A DNA stretch of 12,278 nt from an uncultured Phycisphaera sp. (GCA_937911845.1 CALDQF010000335.1:1-12278), one strand, 5' to 3'; counted from the first letter of the stretch, positions 1-8,589 are shown. Made by a program: numbers and translations. The notes: generated by a model from the sequence alone, not told the origin.

Positions 1-282
1 GTAGTAGACAGGTGTAAGAAGAACTGGGAGATCACCCGCAAAAAAATCGCCAAGCTTGACTTTGGTCCCGGTGTGGTCCACGAACTCCAGATCCAACGGG
101 AGTACGTCTCCGAGCTGCTCGGTGATTTTGGATTGATCCATTTCCTCTGAATAGGGAGGGCGTATCGCACCAGTATCGTCGCCGGGGCGCAACACTTGTC
201 CGCAGACGCGTGCAGAAACCGTCACTTGCAGAATCATAAACGTCACAAAGAGGAAGAATGACTTCGTATTTTTATTCGTCAT
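1..282 (-). CDS. SCO1/SenC family copper chaperone, N-terminal part (cut by window edge)
   Basis: An open frame starts at ATG 282-280 and runs off the left edge after 94 codons. Residues 8-26 are hydrophobic and look like a signal peptide or membrane anchor. The mature part, around residues 61-94, contains LPLDLEFVDHTG, then KLGDFF and PVLLTPVYY. This is the thioredoxin-fold entry strand of SCO1/SenC proteins, just before the copper-binding CxxxC motif, which lies outside the window and cannot be checked. Proteins of this family deliver copper to the CuA site of cytochrome c oxidase in the periplasm. The start codon lies inside the end of the upstream 99-codon gene (11-base overlap), so translational coupling is likely. 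No Shine-Dalgarno sequence is visible. Its place at the tail of the act operon suggests that haem-copper oxidase genes follow. The family call is firm; the exact role is inferred from position. Confidence 0.85.
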   Translation of the reverse strand, partial: MTNKNTKSFFLFVTFMILQVTVSARVCGQVLRPGDDTGAIRPPYSEEMDQSKITEQLGDVLPLDLEFVDHTGTKVKLGDFFAGDLPVLLTPVYY

Positions 283-571
283 CTTCATTCTGTCTCGATT
301 CGTTTTCGGTCTCGATCCACTGCTTCATGGCATCTTGAATGGGAAGCGGGCCTTGGTTCAGACTTTGCTCCTGACCTTCTTTCAATACACGAGCTGGTGA
401 AACGTACTCATCAAAGTTTTGATCTCGTTTTTGGCTGAACTGAGCCGAAGCAACCCAAATCACACCGAGCGCAAAGGCAAGGGTGATCACCGCACCGGAA
501 ATACCCCACATCCAGGCGCTGGCGGCATCTGGGTCTTCTCTATCGTTTTGCTGATCAACTTGTTGTGACAT
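272..571 (-). CDS. small single-helix membrane protein in the act operon (possible ActG-type accessory subunit)
   Basis: This 99-residue protein lies 20 bases after actF and overlaps the SCO gene by 11 bases. It has a polar, acidic N-terminus (residues 1-18), one hydrophobic helix at about residues 22-43, and a charged C-terminal part of about 55 residues ending in ENESRQNEDDE. That part includes the stretch SPARVLKEGQ and a motif PIQDAMKQW. It has no Cys, haem motif or other cofactor signature. I do not recognise a named domain. In Rhodothermus marinus a small membrane protein, ActG, follows ActF, and this gene holds the same position, but sequence homology cannot be judged by eye. It could equally be an assembly factor for the complex or for the oxidase downstream. 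The start ATG at 571 has no clear ribosome site; coupling to actF termination is plausible. Confidence 0.75.
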   Translation of the reverse strand: MSQQVDQQNDREDPDAASAWMWGISGAVITLAFALGVIWVASAQFSQKRDQNFDEYVSPARVLKEGQEQSLNQGPLPIQDAMKQWIETENESRQNEDDE

Positions 572-591
572 GATGAAGTATGAAAAAAGGT

Positions 592-1899
592 CTACATATT
601 TTCGAAGACAAGAGCTTCACTGATTCTTGGATCTCGATGCGCTACCAAAGGAGCACGAGACATGGAGTGACAAATCCCCGAAACCAAGAATCCGATAAAG
701 CCAATTAGAAGAAGAACGTCAGCAATTTGGGGGTGGTAACCGAGCTTGTCGTTCAACGATCCCGAACGAGCCAACGCGGCGAAATCTTTCCAATCATCTG
801 CCTGGGCCAAAGCTTCGGCTGGGACCATCGGCATGACCAGCACATAAGCGTCAATCGCGTGGGCAAAGAGCATCCAGAGTGCGATCCCAGTCATTACTGG
901 CACACAACGCTTGGTGTGTTTGGTCAACAACAAGAGAAAGGGGATGAAGAAATGACCAAAGACCAAGAACCACATCCAAGGTGCCCATGGTCCGGCCACT
1001 CGAGCCAAGTAGTAGGTGGTTTCTTCCGGGATGTTCGCGTACCAAATCAACATGTACTGGCTAAAGCCGATGTACGCGTGAAAAACAATGCCCAAGCCAA
1101 AGAGCAACTTGCCCATGTCTTGCCAATGCTCAACCGTGACCTCATTCAAGAGTTTGTTTTGCCTGCGAAGAAGAAAAAAGATGACGCAGAATGTGCTGAA
1201 GAACCCACAAAAGGACATGGCCAGCATGTACACACCGAACATGGTGCTGAACCAGTGCGCCTCGATGCTCATCACCCAGTCAAAAGCCGCGAAGGTGAGA
1301 CTAAGACCGAAGACGGCGATAAATGCTGGTACCCACTTCTGCATTTTCATGGTCAGGGAAGGGTCACCGGAAGCGTCTTGGGCAATGGATGTTCCAACAA
1401 AGAATCGTGATGCGACATAGAAGGCGGTCAAGAACACAACCGCTCGGAAAATCCAAAACGGAATGTTCAAATAACCAGACTTGCCCTCAATGATGGGGTC
1501 CACATGAGCAGGATCCATCCAATGCCAGACCAGACCCCCATAACCGGACAAAACCAAAGCGAGAAGAGGAAGGAATAAAATCCAAAGCCATTGCAAATTA
1601 AACGCCACATGCTCAGCCACACGCCGGATAGAGGTGGACCACCCAGCTTTGGTCGCGTGCTGGATCATGATGAAGAACAAGCTGCCCATGCAGATTGTCA
1701 TGATGTAGACAAAGGCAAACAGCCACGATCTGAAGAAATGATGAGCAGAACCACCAAGGAATCCCCCAAAGGAAAATACCGCTGCCAAAAGTACACAGGC
1801 AATTCCGATCCAGCGTGCGAGAGTCCCAAAGCGACGAACTTCATACCCTGCCTGATGAGACTCCCCCAGAGTGATTGATTTCACACCGTGGCCCATCAT
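592..1899 (-). CDS. actF: ActF, NrfD-like membrane subunit of Alternative Complex III
   Basis: This 435-residue integral membrane protein has about ten hydrophobic segments, roughly at 28-50, 59-80, 100-121, 147-168, 190-210, 219-244, 264-288, 306-326, 335-358 and 394-413. It belongs to the NrfD/PsrC-like superfamily; ActC and ActF are the two such subunits of ACIII. In the known structures ActF packs in the membrane against ActD and is proposed to take part in proton translocation. The C-terminus, with HRDPRISEAL followed by FENM, is a familiar ActF ending. The start is ambiguous: two adjacent ATG codons lie at 1899 and 1896. The GGGAGG at 1903-1908 sits 3 bases before the first and 6 before the second, so the second may be used. 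The first ATG overlaps the actE stop as ATGA. Identification rests on family topology plus its place in an A-B-C-D-E-F order. Confidence 0.93.
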   Translation of the reverse strand: MMGHGVKSITLGESHQAGYEVRRFGTLARWIGIACVLLAAVFSFGGFLGGSAHHFFRSWLFAFVYIMTICMGSLFFIMIQHATKAGWSTSIRRVAEHVAFNLQWLWILFLPLLALVLSGYGGLVWHWMDPAHVDPIIEGKSGYLNIPFWIFRAVVFLTAFYVASRFFVGTSIAQDASGDPSLTMKMQKWVPAFIAVFGLSLTFAAFDWVMSIEAHWFSTMFGVYMLAMSFCGFFSTFCVIFFLLRRQNKLLNEVTVEHWQDMGKLLFGLGIVFHAYIGFSQYMLIWYANIPEETTYYLARVAGPWAPWMWFLVFGHFFIPFLLLLTKHTKRCVPVMTGIALWMLFAHAIDAYVLVMPMVPAEALAQADDWKDFAALARSGSLNDKLGYHPQIADVLLLIGFIGFLVSGICHSMSRAPLVAHRDPRISEALVFENM

Positions 1900-2624
1900 T
1901 CACCTCCCATCGAAGCGTCGTCGGTAGCTGAATCCAATTCTTGTTCAGCTTCGGTTTCACTCAATTGCAAAGCTTTTACGTACGCGGCAATGGCCCATCG
2001 GTCCTCAACTGGAACTTGTGCTTTGTAGCCAGCCATAGATCGAGCACCAAGTGTGATGGTGGCGTAGATCTGACCAATGGGCTGATCAACATACATTTGC
2101 TCGTGTAGATTTTTGGGTTGGACCCAAACGGTTCCATACGACTCTGATGGACTACCGTCGACCAGTCGCTGGGCTCTTCGGTGAATGGGACCATCCCCGA
2201 GGCCACTCCAACCATGGCAAGGAGCACAATAAATGTTGTATCGCTCCTGCCCACGGTTCAAAAAGACTTGATCAATTTCGAGACCTGCCGGAACGGTGGT
2301 CGCCCAAACTTCTTGCGAGTCCATCATGATTCGACCGCGTTCCAAATGGTCGTCGATGCGAATTTCGCTGCGAGCTACCGTTCCTTCCACAGGCAGCCTC
2401 ATGGCACGTCCATCAGCAAAAAGCGGGTTTGCTTGTTGGGCTTTCCAACGGGACTGGTTGTCCATGTTTTGAATGATGTGAATCCGAGGCTCACGAGACA
2501 TTTCAGATCTCATCCGCGCGGCGATGGCCGGAGGCAGCAAAGCGAATGTCGATCCGACAATCGTCAGAATCACCAAAATTCTTGGCGGCTTTGGGATCTT
2601 CGGAATCAAGAGCTTAGGAAGCAA
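1896..2624 (-). CDS. actE: ActE, monohaem cytochrome c subunit of Alternative Complex III
   Basis: The protein has 242 residues. A hydrophobic segment at about 16-36 can act as a signal anchor. One haem c site, CAPCH, lies at residues 133-137, and Met197 in SMAGY is the likely sixth haem ligand. Between them the family-typical block NPLFADGRAMRLPVEGTVA (residues 66-84) is clear. ActE is the periplasmic monohaem subunit that, with ActA, passes electrons from the Fe-S clusters of ActB to the acceptor oxidase or cytochrome. The start is TTG at 2624: no ATG exists upstream of the hydrophobic segment, and GGGGGA at 2631-2636 stands 6 bases before this TTG. Unlike many ActE proteins there is no N-terminal lipobox cysteine, so the anchor would be the helix itself. 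The last ~24 residues are acidic. The gene starts 2 bases after actD stops and overlaps actF by 4. Confidence 0.93.
   Translation of the reverse strand: MLPKLLIPKIPKPPRILVILTIVGSTFALLPPAIAARMRSEMSREPRIHIIQNMDNQSRWKAQQANPLFADGRAMRLPVEGTVARSEIRIDDHLERGRIMMDSQEVWATTVPAGLEIDQVFLNRGQERYNIYCAPCHGWSGLGDGPIHRRAQRLVDGSPSESYGTVWVQPKNLHEQMYVDQPIGQIYATITLGARSMAGYKAQVPVEDRWAIAAYVKALQLSETEAEQELDSATDDASMGGE
1903..1908 (-). promoter_or_regulatory. ribosome binding site of actF
   Basis: GGGAGG within the 3' end of actE stands 3 bases before the first and 6 bases before the second of two adjacent ATG codons. The spacing favours the second ATG at 1896. Confidence 0.65.
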
Positions 2625-2626
2625 CG

Positions 2627-3259
2627 TCAGTCCCCCAACATTTCGATAGAGAGGGGGTTCAATGATTCCAGAAAAGATCGGGTCTTCTCGGAATGGAATT
2701 TTGGATCCTTAGCTTCGATCACGAGGAAGAAGCGGTCATCGGTCGCACGGGCAAATCGAGTGGATCGAAGGGTTGGGTGGTAGAGCTGTGGCAAACCGCA
2801 AAGCAACAACAGCCCACCAACACACCCAAGTGCAGAGAGGAGAATGGTCAATTCAAACATCACAGGAATCCAGGCCGGTATAGACAGCAGTGGTTTGCCC
2901 GAGATAAGAAAGTCGTAACCACGAATTGGCACCAAAGCCCAGAAATCAAAGTTTGTGGCATTTGTAAACCATTGCAACAAGAAGCCAACTGTGAATCCAG
3001 TAGAGCCACCACCCATAACCAAAAGTGGCAAGATAGTTGGCTTGATACCCATTGCCTTATCGAGGCCATGCACTGGGTATGGAGTGTGCGTGTCCCACCA
3101 ACGGAAGCCCTGCTGCTTCGCCAATTTTGCGGCTTCCATGATTTGGGCCGGGGTCTCAAATTCCGCCATAAGCCCCCATCCAACATCCTCAACCGTTGGG
3201 GCTTCAGTGACAGTTTCTCCCTCGGTCACCGGCCGAATGATGTCTGGAAGAGTGCTCAT
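2627..3259 (-). CDS. actD: ActD, DUF3341 membrane subunit of Alternative Complex III
   Basis: This 210-residue protein fits the DUF3341 (ActD) family. It has a soluble N-terminal domain beginning with a family-typical [16 protein letters not shown] (residues 29-44) and [20 protein letters not shown] (about 52-71). Two transmembrane helices follow at roughly 75-97 and 130-155, ending in a short soluble tail. ActD carries no cofactor; in the known complexes it bridges ActF and the peripheral part. The start ATG at 3259 overlaps the actC stop as ATGA and is preceded by an excellent ribosome site, GGAGG at 3266-3270 with a 6-base spacer, the strongest inside the operon. The length is normal for the family. 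Confidence 0.94.
   Translation of the reverse strand: MSTLPDIIRPVTEGETVTEAPTVEDVGWGLMAEFETPAQIMEAAKLAKQQGFRWWDTHTPYPVHGLDKAMGIKPTILPLLVMGGGSTGFTVGFLLQWFTNATNFDFWALVPIRGYDFLISGKPLLSIPAWIPVMFELTILLSALGCVGGLLLLCGLPQLYHPTLRSTRFARATDDRFFLVIEAKDPKFHSEKTRSFLESLNPLSIEMLGD
2631..2636 (-). promoter_or_regulatory. ribosome binding site supporting the TTG start of actE
   Basis: GGGGGA sits 6 bases before TTG 2624, inside the actD 3' end. No ATG or GTG is available before the hydrophobic signal segment, so this site decides the start. Confidence 0.5.
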
Positions 3260-4692
3260 TCTTGACCTCCTTCTGCAGACCCGTGGTCATGGTGGTGGTC
3301 GGCGCCGCCCAAAGGATCATGAGGATCACCTTGAGGCATAACGGTCTTGATTTCGGCGATCGCAATCACCGGCAAGAAGCGAATGAACAAAAGGAAGAGC
3401 GTAAAGAAGAGCCCAAACGAGCAAAGCATCATGGCCCAGTCAACCCAACTTGGCGTGAAGTACGCCCAGCTCGCGGGCAAGAAATCTTGCTCCAAGGAGA
3501 GAACGATCACGAATCGCTCGAACCACATACCCACATTGACGCACATCACCACGAACATCATGATTGGGATGCTGGTTCTGCATTTCCGGAACCAGAACAA
3601 CTGTGGGCTAACCACGTTGCAGAAAATCATGATCCAATAGGCCCAGGCGTGTTGACCAGTGGCACGGTTGATAAACACAAAGCCCTCGTAGGGTGCTTGT
3701 GAATACCAAGCGATGAAAAATTCCATCGAGTACGCATAACCAACGATCGAACCTGTGAGCAAGATGATCTTGTTCATGTTCTCGAGGTGGCGCATCGTGA
3801 TGAAGTTCTTCAGTCCCCAGATTTGCCGAGCAGGCACCGCCAATGTGACCACCATGGCGAATCCACCAAACACCGCTCCAGCGACAAAGTAAGGAGGGAA
3901 AATGGTGGTGTGCCAACCCGGAAGTTGACTCACTGCGAAGTCGAACGAAACCACAGAGTGGACGGAAAGAACCAAAGGTGTGGCCAAAGCGGCCAAAAGA
4001 AGATACGCCCGCTCATACCGGTGCCAGTGTCGAGTCGAGCCTCTCCATCCGAGACTAAAGAATCCGTATGCGAAGGCTTTTAACTTCGTGTTGGCACGGT
4101 CTCGCATTGTGGCCAGGTCAGGGACCATACCGAGATACCAGAACAGCAGCGAAACCGTGAAGTATGTAGAAACGGCAAACACATCCCAAAGCAAAGGTGA
4201 ACGGAACTGCGGCCACATCTCCATTTGATTAGGAATTGGGAAAAGCCAATAGGCCAGCCAAACACGTCCAACGTGAATGCCCGGGAAAGTCCCCGCACAT
4301 ATCACCGCAAAAATGGTCATCGCTTCTGCGAATCTATTGATCGCAGTTCTCCACTTCTGGCGAAACAAGAACAAGATGGCGGAGATAAGAGTTCCAGCGT
4401 GACCAATACCGACCCAGAACACAAAATTGACAATGGGAAAGCCCCACATCACAGGGTTTTGGTTCCCCCAAACGCCGACTCCAGTGAAGATCAAATACCC
4501 AATCAACAGACCGAAGCAAGAAGCAAGCGTACTGGCGACACCAAGTCCGATGAACCACCCAATTGGTGGCTTCGGTACTTCCGCGGCGCGAAGAACCTCT
4601 TTGGTCACGCTTCCCAAGGAATCGTGATTATCAACCAGCGGGAGTCTTTCCCCCGGTCCTTCCCAAACAGATTCGTACTTCATGGAACTCAT
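3256..4692 (-). CDS. actC: ActC, NrfD-like quinol-oxidising membrane subunit of Alternative Complex III
   Basis: The 478-residue protein has about ten transmembrane segments and belongs to the NrfD/PsrC-like family. ActC is the subunit proposed to hold the quinol site near the [3Fe-4S] cluster of ActB. Family-type polar residues appear inside membrane stretches: H98 in GIGHAGT, H140 in PGIHVGR, D170 in WDVFAVSTY, and H245/D251 in [11 protein letters not shown]. These match the His/Asp residues discussed for quinol binding and proton movement in ACIII, although exact equivalence needs an alignment. Loop blocks such as [20 protein letters not shown] are typical. The C-terminal tail (about 453-478) is hydrophilic and contains DHHHDH, a small histidine cluster echoing the much larger tail on ActB. 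It starts 11 bases after actB ends and overlaps actD by 4 bases. A second ATG (4683) gives a protein shorter by 3 residues; no strong ribosome site decides between them. Confidence 0.95.
   Translation of the reverse strand: MSSMKYESVWEGPGERLPLVDNHDSLGSVTKEVLRAAEVPKPPIGWFIGLGVASTLASCFGLLIGYLIFTGVGVWGNQNPVMWGFPIVNFVFWVGIGHAGTLISAILFLFRQKWRTAINRFAEAMTIFAVICAGTFPGIHVGRVWLAYWLFPIPNQMEMWPQFRSPLLWDVFAVSTYFTVSLLFWYLGMVPDLATMRDRANTKLKAFAYGFFSLGWRGSTRHWHRYERAYLLLAALATPLVLSVHSVVSFDFAVSQLPGWHTTIFPPYFVAGAVFGGFAMVVTLAVPARQIWGLKNFITMRHLENMNKIILLTGSIVGYAYSMEFFIAWYSQAPYEGFVFINRATGQHAWAYWIMIFCNVVSPQLFWFRKCRTSIPIMMFVVMCVNVGMWFERFVIVLSLEQDFLPASWAYFTPSWVDWAMMLCSFGLFFTLFLLFIRFLPVIAIAEIKTVMPQGDPHDPLGGADHHHDHGSAEGGQE
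3266..3270 (-). promoter_or_regulatory. ribosome binding site of actD
   Basis: GGAGG, within AAGGAGGT, lies inside the 3' end of actC and 6 bases before the actD ATG. It is the strongest internal ribosome site of the operon and suggests that actD is initiated on its own as well as by coupling. Confidence 0.75.
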
Positions 4693-4703
4693 AGGTAGAC
4701 AAC

Positions 4704-7700
4704 TTATTCGTGGCTTGAATGTTCTCCTGAGTGGTCGTCGTGATGACCGTGGTCGTCGTGACCGTGGTCGTCGTGATGGCCGTGTCCGCCATGACCATGG
4801 TGACCTTCGCCCTCGGAACCACCACCGTGTGGGTTGCGGACCTTAGCCAAATACTGGGTCCTGGCTTCCACGTGGAGCTCCTCCAGCATTTGGTAAGTGC
4901 GGTCGTTCTTGAAGAGCTTGGCGACCCGGCTCTGAGGATCGTTCAAGTCTCCAAAGACAATGGCGTCTGTGGAACAAACTTGAGCACATGCGCAGTCAAT
5001 TGAATCGTCAGGAATTGGAATGGTTGCATCACCATTTGCAAGTTCGCGCTGACCCCCTCCAGTACGGCCTCCAGATTTTGCCCAAGCATTTTTCGCCTTG
5101 ATTCGGGCAGAAGCAATCCTTTGCTGGCAATAGTTGCATTTCTCCATAACGCCACGCATGCGGACGGTGACATCAGGATTCAAAAGCAAACGCTTCAAAT
5201 CATCTGGGGTGGCCTGCTTTCCAGGCTGGTAGTAATCAGGTTGCACTTTGAGGATGGTGCCTTCACGCATTGGCTCCCGGTGGTGATAGTCAAAGTAATT
5301 GAACCGTCTCACCTTGTAAGGGCAGTTGTTCGAACAGTATCTCGTACCAATGCAACGGTTGTACACCATGGCATTGAGGCCTTCTTCATCATGCACCGTG
5401 GCCGCCACCGGACAAACCTGCTCACAGGGTGCATTTTCACATTGCATGCAGGTGACGGGTTGAATGGCAACTTTCTCCAACGAGTCGCCGTCAAAAGACC
5501 CGTCTTCGTTTTCCTTGAAGGCGTAGTACCGGTCAAGACGAAGCCAGTGCATTTCTCGGCCTCGCAGAACCTGATCTTTGCCGACAACTGGAATGTTGTT
5601 TTCTGCTTGGCACGCGACGATGCAAGCACCACATCCGGTGCATTTGCTTAGATCTATGGCCATGGCCCACTTGTAGCGACCGTACTGCAGCGTGTTCTCT
5701 TCCCACTGCGAAAGACGATGTACAACGTGGGTCCGGTGCTTGGCGAAGCCAGGGTCCTTCTTGTACTCGTTGATGTCTGCTTCGCGGAAAATGGTGGGCA
5801 ACCTTTCCGCGATTCCCATGTGCCCGCGAGTATCAACATCAATCGCGTGGTGGTCTTGAGTCGTCGCCAAGGGATAGTTCCCCGACGCCTTGCCGACTTT
5901 GGCTCCACCTCGGAACCACGGCGTCCTGAAATCACGCAACGATTCGAATCGGAAACCCGCTCCGGCACAAATGCGGCCCCCAAATTCCCGTCCACCGCCC
6001 AGCGGCAGGTGCAGGACACGGTGGGCGATGCCCGGCGCCCTCAACACTGCGGCGGTAACTGCTTTGCCCGCAACCTCAATGGAAATGAGGTCGCCATCTT
6101 CAACGTTAAGTTCCCGAGCAGAACTTGGACTCATCAACACGGCGTTGTCCCAAGTGAGCGTCGTGATGGGGTCGGGAAGTTCCTGCATCCAACCGTTGTT
6201 GGCAAACCGACCATCCCACATGGTCGGTGAAGGGGCAAACCGCAAAGACCACCCTTCATCTTGACTGACTTCCTGCGAACGAGGCCGGGTTGACTGTACT
6301 GAAGGCGCCTGTGGGTCTTTATGCGTTCCGGAGATGAATCCGTCGTGAAGCGCCGTTCGCCATTGGGTCGTCGTACCGTCGAAGGACTTCTCTACCTGAC
6401 TTTTGGCTGGCGCAAACTCACCCGTGAGCATCGAAAGAACTTCGATCGTATTCCGCCCCCCAAAAAGAGGCTGGATAAGAGGCTGCGACAACGAAACTGA
6501 CTCATCGGAGTTCTCAACGTCATCCCAGGCTTCCAACCAGTGGGCCGCACAAAGATGCCATGAAGAAGCAACTCCCGTTTCATCTTCATGCAGTCCGAGA
6601 TGAATCCGGTGCTTCGCCTCTTGATAAAAATCTGAGAAGCCTTCGAATTCGTAAACCGGGTTGCCACCAAGGACAATGACAGCATCTACATCTTGCTTCA
6701 TCAAGGCAGCCATTGATGAGGCCAAAGGTGGGTTTTTCAATGGACGCCAAAAGGCGCACACCCCAATGGAACCCAGTTTGCTGTTCATTCGGTATGCCGC
6801 GGATTGAACTTCCGGAGAAGCATCAATGCCAGCAACAACCAAGCTCTTTGATCCAGAACTCTTGAGGTCTTCGACAACGTGTTCTATTGCTTTGGTAACT
6901 TTTTCCGAGAAGCCAGCTTCCCAGTCTTTGCCTTCCAAGGCGGCTTCAATCGCTTTGGCGACCAACGGCATTTCCGCTGGAGGAACGTCGCACCTCTCAT
7001 CAACGTTGGCCCCAGTGAGAGTCAAAATAGACTCAAAGCTATAGACCCGACTCATGCCATCTGGATGATCGGGGTCTCGTCGCTGGGCCCAGCCACGTGA
7101 GACACAGGTGGCATCTGGATCGGCCCCCAATGGATCGCCATCCAATACCAAGACACAACTGGCTTTTGACCAATCGTGATCAGGCCGCATTGGAGCACCA
7201 AAGGTGGCCTGCGTGGCCTCAACCAAGTTGTCAAGTACAACTGGCTCAAAGTTCACCCAGTGTGCTTTGGGATACTTCTGCAGGAACTCTGCCTTGGCAC
7301 GAGCAAAAGTCCTTCCAGACTTTGGCAATGCCACCACTGCAATCTTTTCACTGGATATTCTGGACAACTCAGTGCGGCAAAATGTCTCGAAATCTTCCCA
7401 CGATGAAGCTTCACCTTCAAACTTGACTTGACGACTTCGATCGATGTCGTACAAATCAAGGAGAGTTGCTTGGGCGAACGAATCAGACCCGCCACCCGCA
7501 AACGCCTCATGTCCCTCGAGCTTGATTGGGCGGCCGTCCATGGACTCCGCCAGCAAAGGCACTCCTCGACCAGCAAAATCCCATGCGGTGGCGTACTTGA
7601 CCGCCTCACCAGGAATTCGACCTTCGGGCCTGTTGGCATAAGGCGCAATCTCTTCAACCGGCCAGCGGCGGCACCCGCCCAGTCCAATTCCCGCCAAGGC

Positions 7701-7922
7701 AAATGACGCACCCATAACTTTGAGGAAGGTGCGACGATCGTCAGACATGAGTTCCGAAGCGCCCTTCGGGAACTCTCGATGCATGTAGTCGCGAAACTCA
7801 TCGGTGTCCGCAACATGATCCAGTGATCTCCAATACGCAGAGCCACTTTCCCGACCCCCACGAATCGGAGCGCTAGGGATGCGCTCTTCAGTGTTGTCAG
7901 GCTGGATAGGCGATTGGGTCAT
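4704..7922 (-). CDS. actB: ActB, molybdopterin-oxidoreductase-like/Fe-S fusion subunit of Alternative Complex III
   Basis: This protein has 1072 residues from ATG 7922, chosen because it overlaps the actA stop as ATGA; an upstream GTG at 7931 is possible. A twin-arginine motif, [11 protein letters not shown] (residues 61-71), followed by a hydrophobic stretch and LGGC (C84), points to Tat export with a possible lipidation site. Residues ~100-720 form the molybdopterin-oxidoreductase-like domain, which in characterised ACIII has lost its cofactor. Residues ~740-1020 form the ferredoxin-like domain. It has four cysteine groups: 761/764/767/771, 825/828/833/837, 857/863/867, and 929/932 with 979/983. 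These suit three [4Fe-4S] and one [3Fe-4S] cluster carrying electrons from quinol to haem. C977 is an extra cysteine in DCACAQVC. The C-terminus ends in a histidine/aspartate-rich tail of about 35 residues not needed for the core fold. Confidence 0.96.
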   Translation of the reverse strand: MTQSPIQPDNTEERIPSAPIRGGRESGSAYWRSLDHVADTDEFRDYMHREFPKGASELMSDDRRTFLKVMGASFALAGIGLGGCRRWPVEEIAPYANRPEGRIPGEAVKYATAWDFAGRGVPLLAESMDGRPIKLEGHEAFAGGGSDSFAQATLLDLYDIDRSRQVKFEGEASSWEDFETFCRTELSRISSEKIAVVALPKSGRTFARAKAEFLQKYPKAHWVNFEPVVLDNLVEATQATFGAPMRPDHDWSKASCVLVLDGDPLGADPDATCVSRGWAQRRDPDHPDGMSRVYSFESILTLTGANVDERCDVPPAEMPLVAKAIEAALEGKDWEAGFSEKVTKAIEHVVEDLKSSGSKSLVVAGIDASPEVQSAAYRMNSKLGSIGVCAFWRPLKNPPLASSMAALMKQDVDAVIVLGGNPVYEFEGFSDFYQEAKHRIHLGLHEDETGVASSWHLCAAHWLEAWDDVENSDESVSLSQPLIQPLFGGRNTIEVLSMLTGEFAPAKSQVEKSFDGTTTQWRTALHDGFISGTHKDPQAPSVQSTRPRSQEVSQDEGWSLRFAPSPTMWDGRFANNGWMQELPDPITTLTWDNAVLMSPSSARELNVEDGDLISIEVAGKAVTAAVLRAPGIAHRVLHLPLGGGREFGGRICAGAGFRFESLRDFRTPWFRGGAKVGKASGNYPLATTQDHHAIDVDTRGHMGIAERLPTIFREADINEYKKDPGFAKHRTHVVHRLSQWEENTLQYGRYKWAMAIDLSKCTGCGACIVACQAENNIPVVGKDQVLRGREMHWLRLDRYYAFKENEDGSFDGDSLEKVAIQPVTCMQCENAPCEQVCPVAATVHDEEGLNAMVYNRCIGTRYCSNNCPYKVRRFNYFDYHHREPMREGTILKVQPDYYQPGKQATPDDLKRLLLNPDVTVRMRGVMEKCNYCQQRIASARIKAKNAWAKSGGRTGGGQRELANGDATIPIPDDSIDCACAQVCSTDAIVFGDLNDPQSRVAKLFKNDRTYQMLEELHVEARTQYLAKVRNPHGGGSEGEGHHGHGGHGHHDDHGHDDHGHHDDHSGEHSSHE
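4731..4781. repeat. short imperfect tandem repeat encoding the ActB His/Asp tail
   Basis: On the plus strand three consecutive units begin with GTGGTCGTCGTGA: 4731-4748 (18 bases), 4749-4763 (15 bases) and 4764-4781 (18 bases). On the coding (minus) strand they give alternating His, Asp and Gly codons near the end of ActB. Units are multiples of three, so slippage would change tail length without breaking the frame. Confidence 0.8.
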
Positions 7923-8584
7923 CTGTGGCACGCGCTGCAGTCTTGGGATGGATTGATTGCAAATTGGTCGCGAAGTTTTGCATGGTACTCCGTCTCTTCT
8001 TTGGCTTCGCCATCAAACTTCCAAGCCAGATTGGTGACGAGCGAAGGGTCACGAAGATGAGGCTCAGGATTTCTGTGACACTCCAAACACCATCCCATGG
8101 AAAGTTTTTCTTCTTGCCAAACTTCTTCCATGAGATCAACTCGTCCATGACAAGAGACACATGAAACCCCTCGATTCACGTGAACGGAGTGATTGAAGTA
8201 CGAGTAATCAGGAAGATCGTGCACTCGAACCCAACGGATGGGTTCGCCGGTTTCCCAACTCTCTCTTACCGGCTGAATAAGCGGGGAATCTTTTTTGATG
8301 TGCGCATGACAATTCATGCATGTTTGGGTAGGAGGTATTGCCGCATGGGCGGCATCCTCAACCGTGTTGTGGCAGTAACGGCAGTCAATGCCCAGTTCGC
8401 CAGCATGCAATGCATGTGAGTAAGGGATCGGTTGCTTTGGCATGTAGCCGACGTCGGTGGTCGCAGGACTAAAACCGTAGGCGACGACGTAGATCGCATA
8501 CAGGGGGAACGTTGCTCCAAAAAGCAGGGCACCAGGCAGTAGCAGGTTGCTCCATTTTGGAAAGACGTAGTGGTAACGACCCAT
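7919..8584 (-). CDS. actA: ActA, pentahaem cytochrome c subunit of Alternative Complex III
   Basis: This 221-residue protein has one membrane helix at about 14-36 and five CxxCH haem-binding motifs: CRYCH (68-72), CMNCH (89-93), CVSCH (142-146), CLECH (166-170) and CSACH (216-220). Five motifs match the pentahaem ActA of Rhodothermus marinus. Extra histidines such as those in SHALHAG and FNHSVHV are likely distal ligands. It sits in the periplasm and hands electrons from ActB and ActE to cytochrome c or directly to an oxidase. I choose ATG 8584 over the in-frame TTG at 8587 because GAGG at 8590-8593 lies 5 bases before the ATG. It is the first gene of the operon, with a promoter upstream at 8666-8694. 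The last haem motif is only one residue from the C-terminus. The stop overlaps the actB start by 4 bases. Confidence 0.95.
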   Translation of the reverse strand: MGRYHYVFPKWSNLLLPGALLFGATFPLYAIYVVAYGFSPATTDVGYMPKQPIPYSHALHAGELGIDCRYCHNTVEDAAHAAIPPTQTCMNCHAHIKKDSPLIQPVRESWETGEPIRWVRVHDLPDYSYFNHSVHVNRGVSCVSCHGRVDLMEEVWQEEKLSMGWCLECHRNPEPHLRDPSLVTNLAWKFDGEAKEETEYHAKLRDQFAINPSQDCSACHR

Positions 8585-8589
8585 CAATG

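Noticed and set aside
727..1410. Long plus-strand open frame (227 codons) opposite actF
   Set aside because: It lies wholly antisense to a clear membrane protein gene, has no recognisable domain or ribosome site, and its charged, His/Gln-rich composition is what the complement of hydrophobic codons gives.
2181..2783. Plus-strand open frame of 200 codons opposite actE/actD
   Set aside because: It is antisense to two well-supported genes and spans their junction, with no family-like motifs.
4731..4781. Possible CRISPR array or minisatellite from the repeated GTGGTCGTCGTGA units
   Set aside because: The units are contiguous, only 15-18 bases long, without spacers, and lie inside the actB reading frame; this is a coding low-complexity tail.
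4731..5003. Plus-strand frame starting with a run of Val, Met and Thr
   Set aside because: It is the antisense reading of the ActB His/Asp repeat; the valine run is a by-product of GTC/GTG codons opposite GAC/CAC.
4704..7922. Reading actB as an active molybdoenzyme such as a formate or polysulfide reductase
   Set aside because: The fused Fe-S domain and the neighbours ActA, C, D, E and F identify it as ActB, whose molybdopterin-like domain lacks the cofactor in the characterised complexes. I see no CxxCxxxC Fe-S motif at the start of the domain.
7922..7931. GTG start for actB at 7931
   Set aside because: It is possible, but ATG 7922 forms the ATGA junction seen elsewhere in this operon and no ribosome site favours the GTG.
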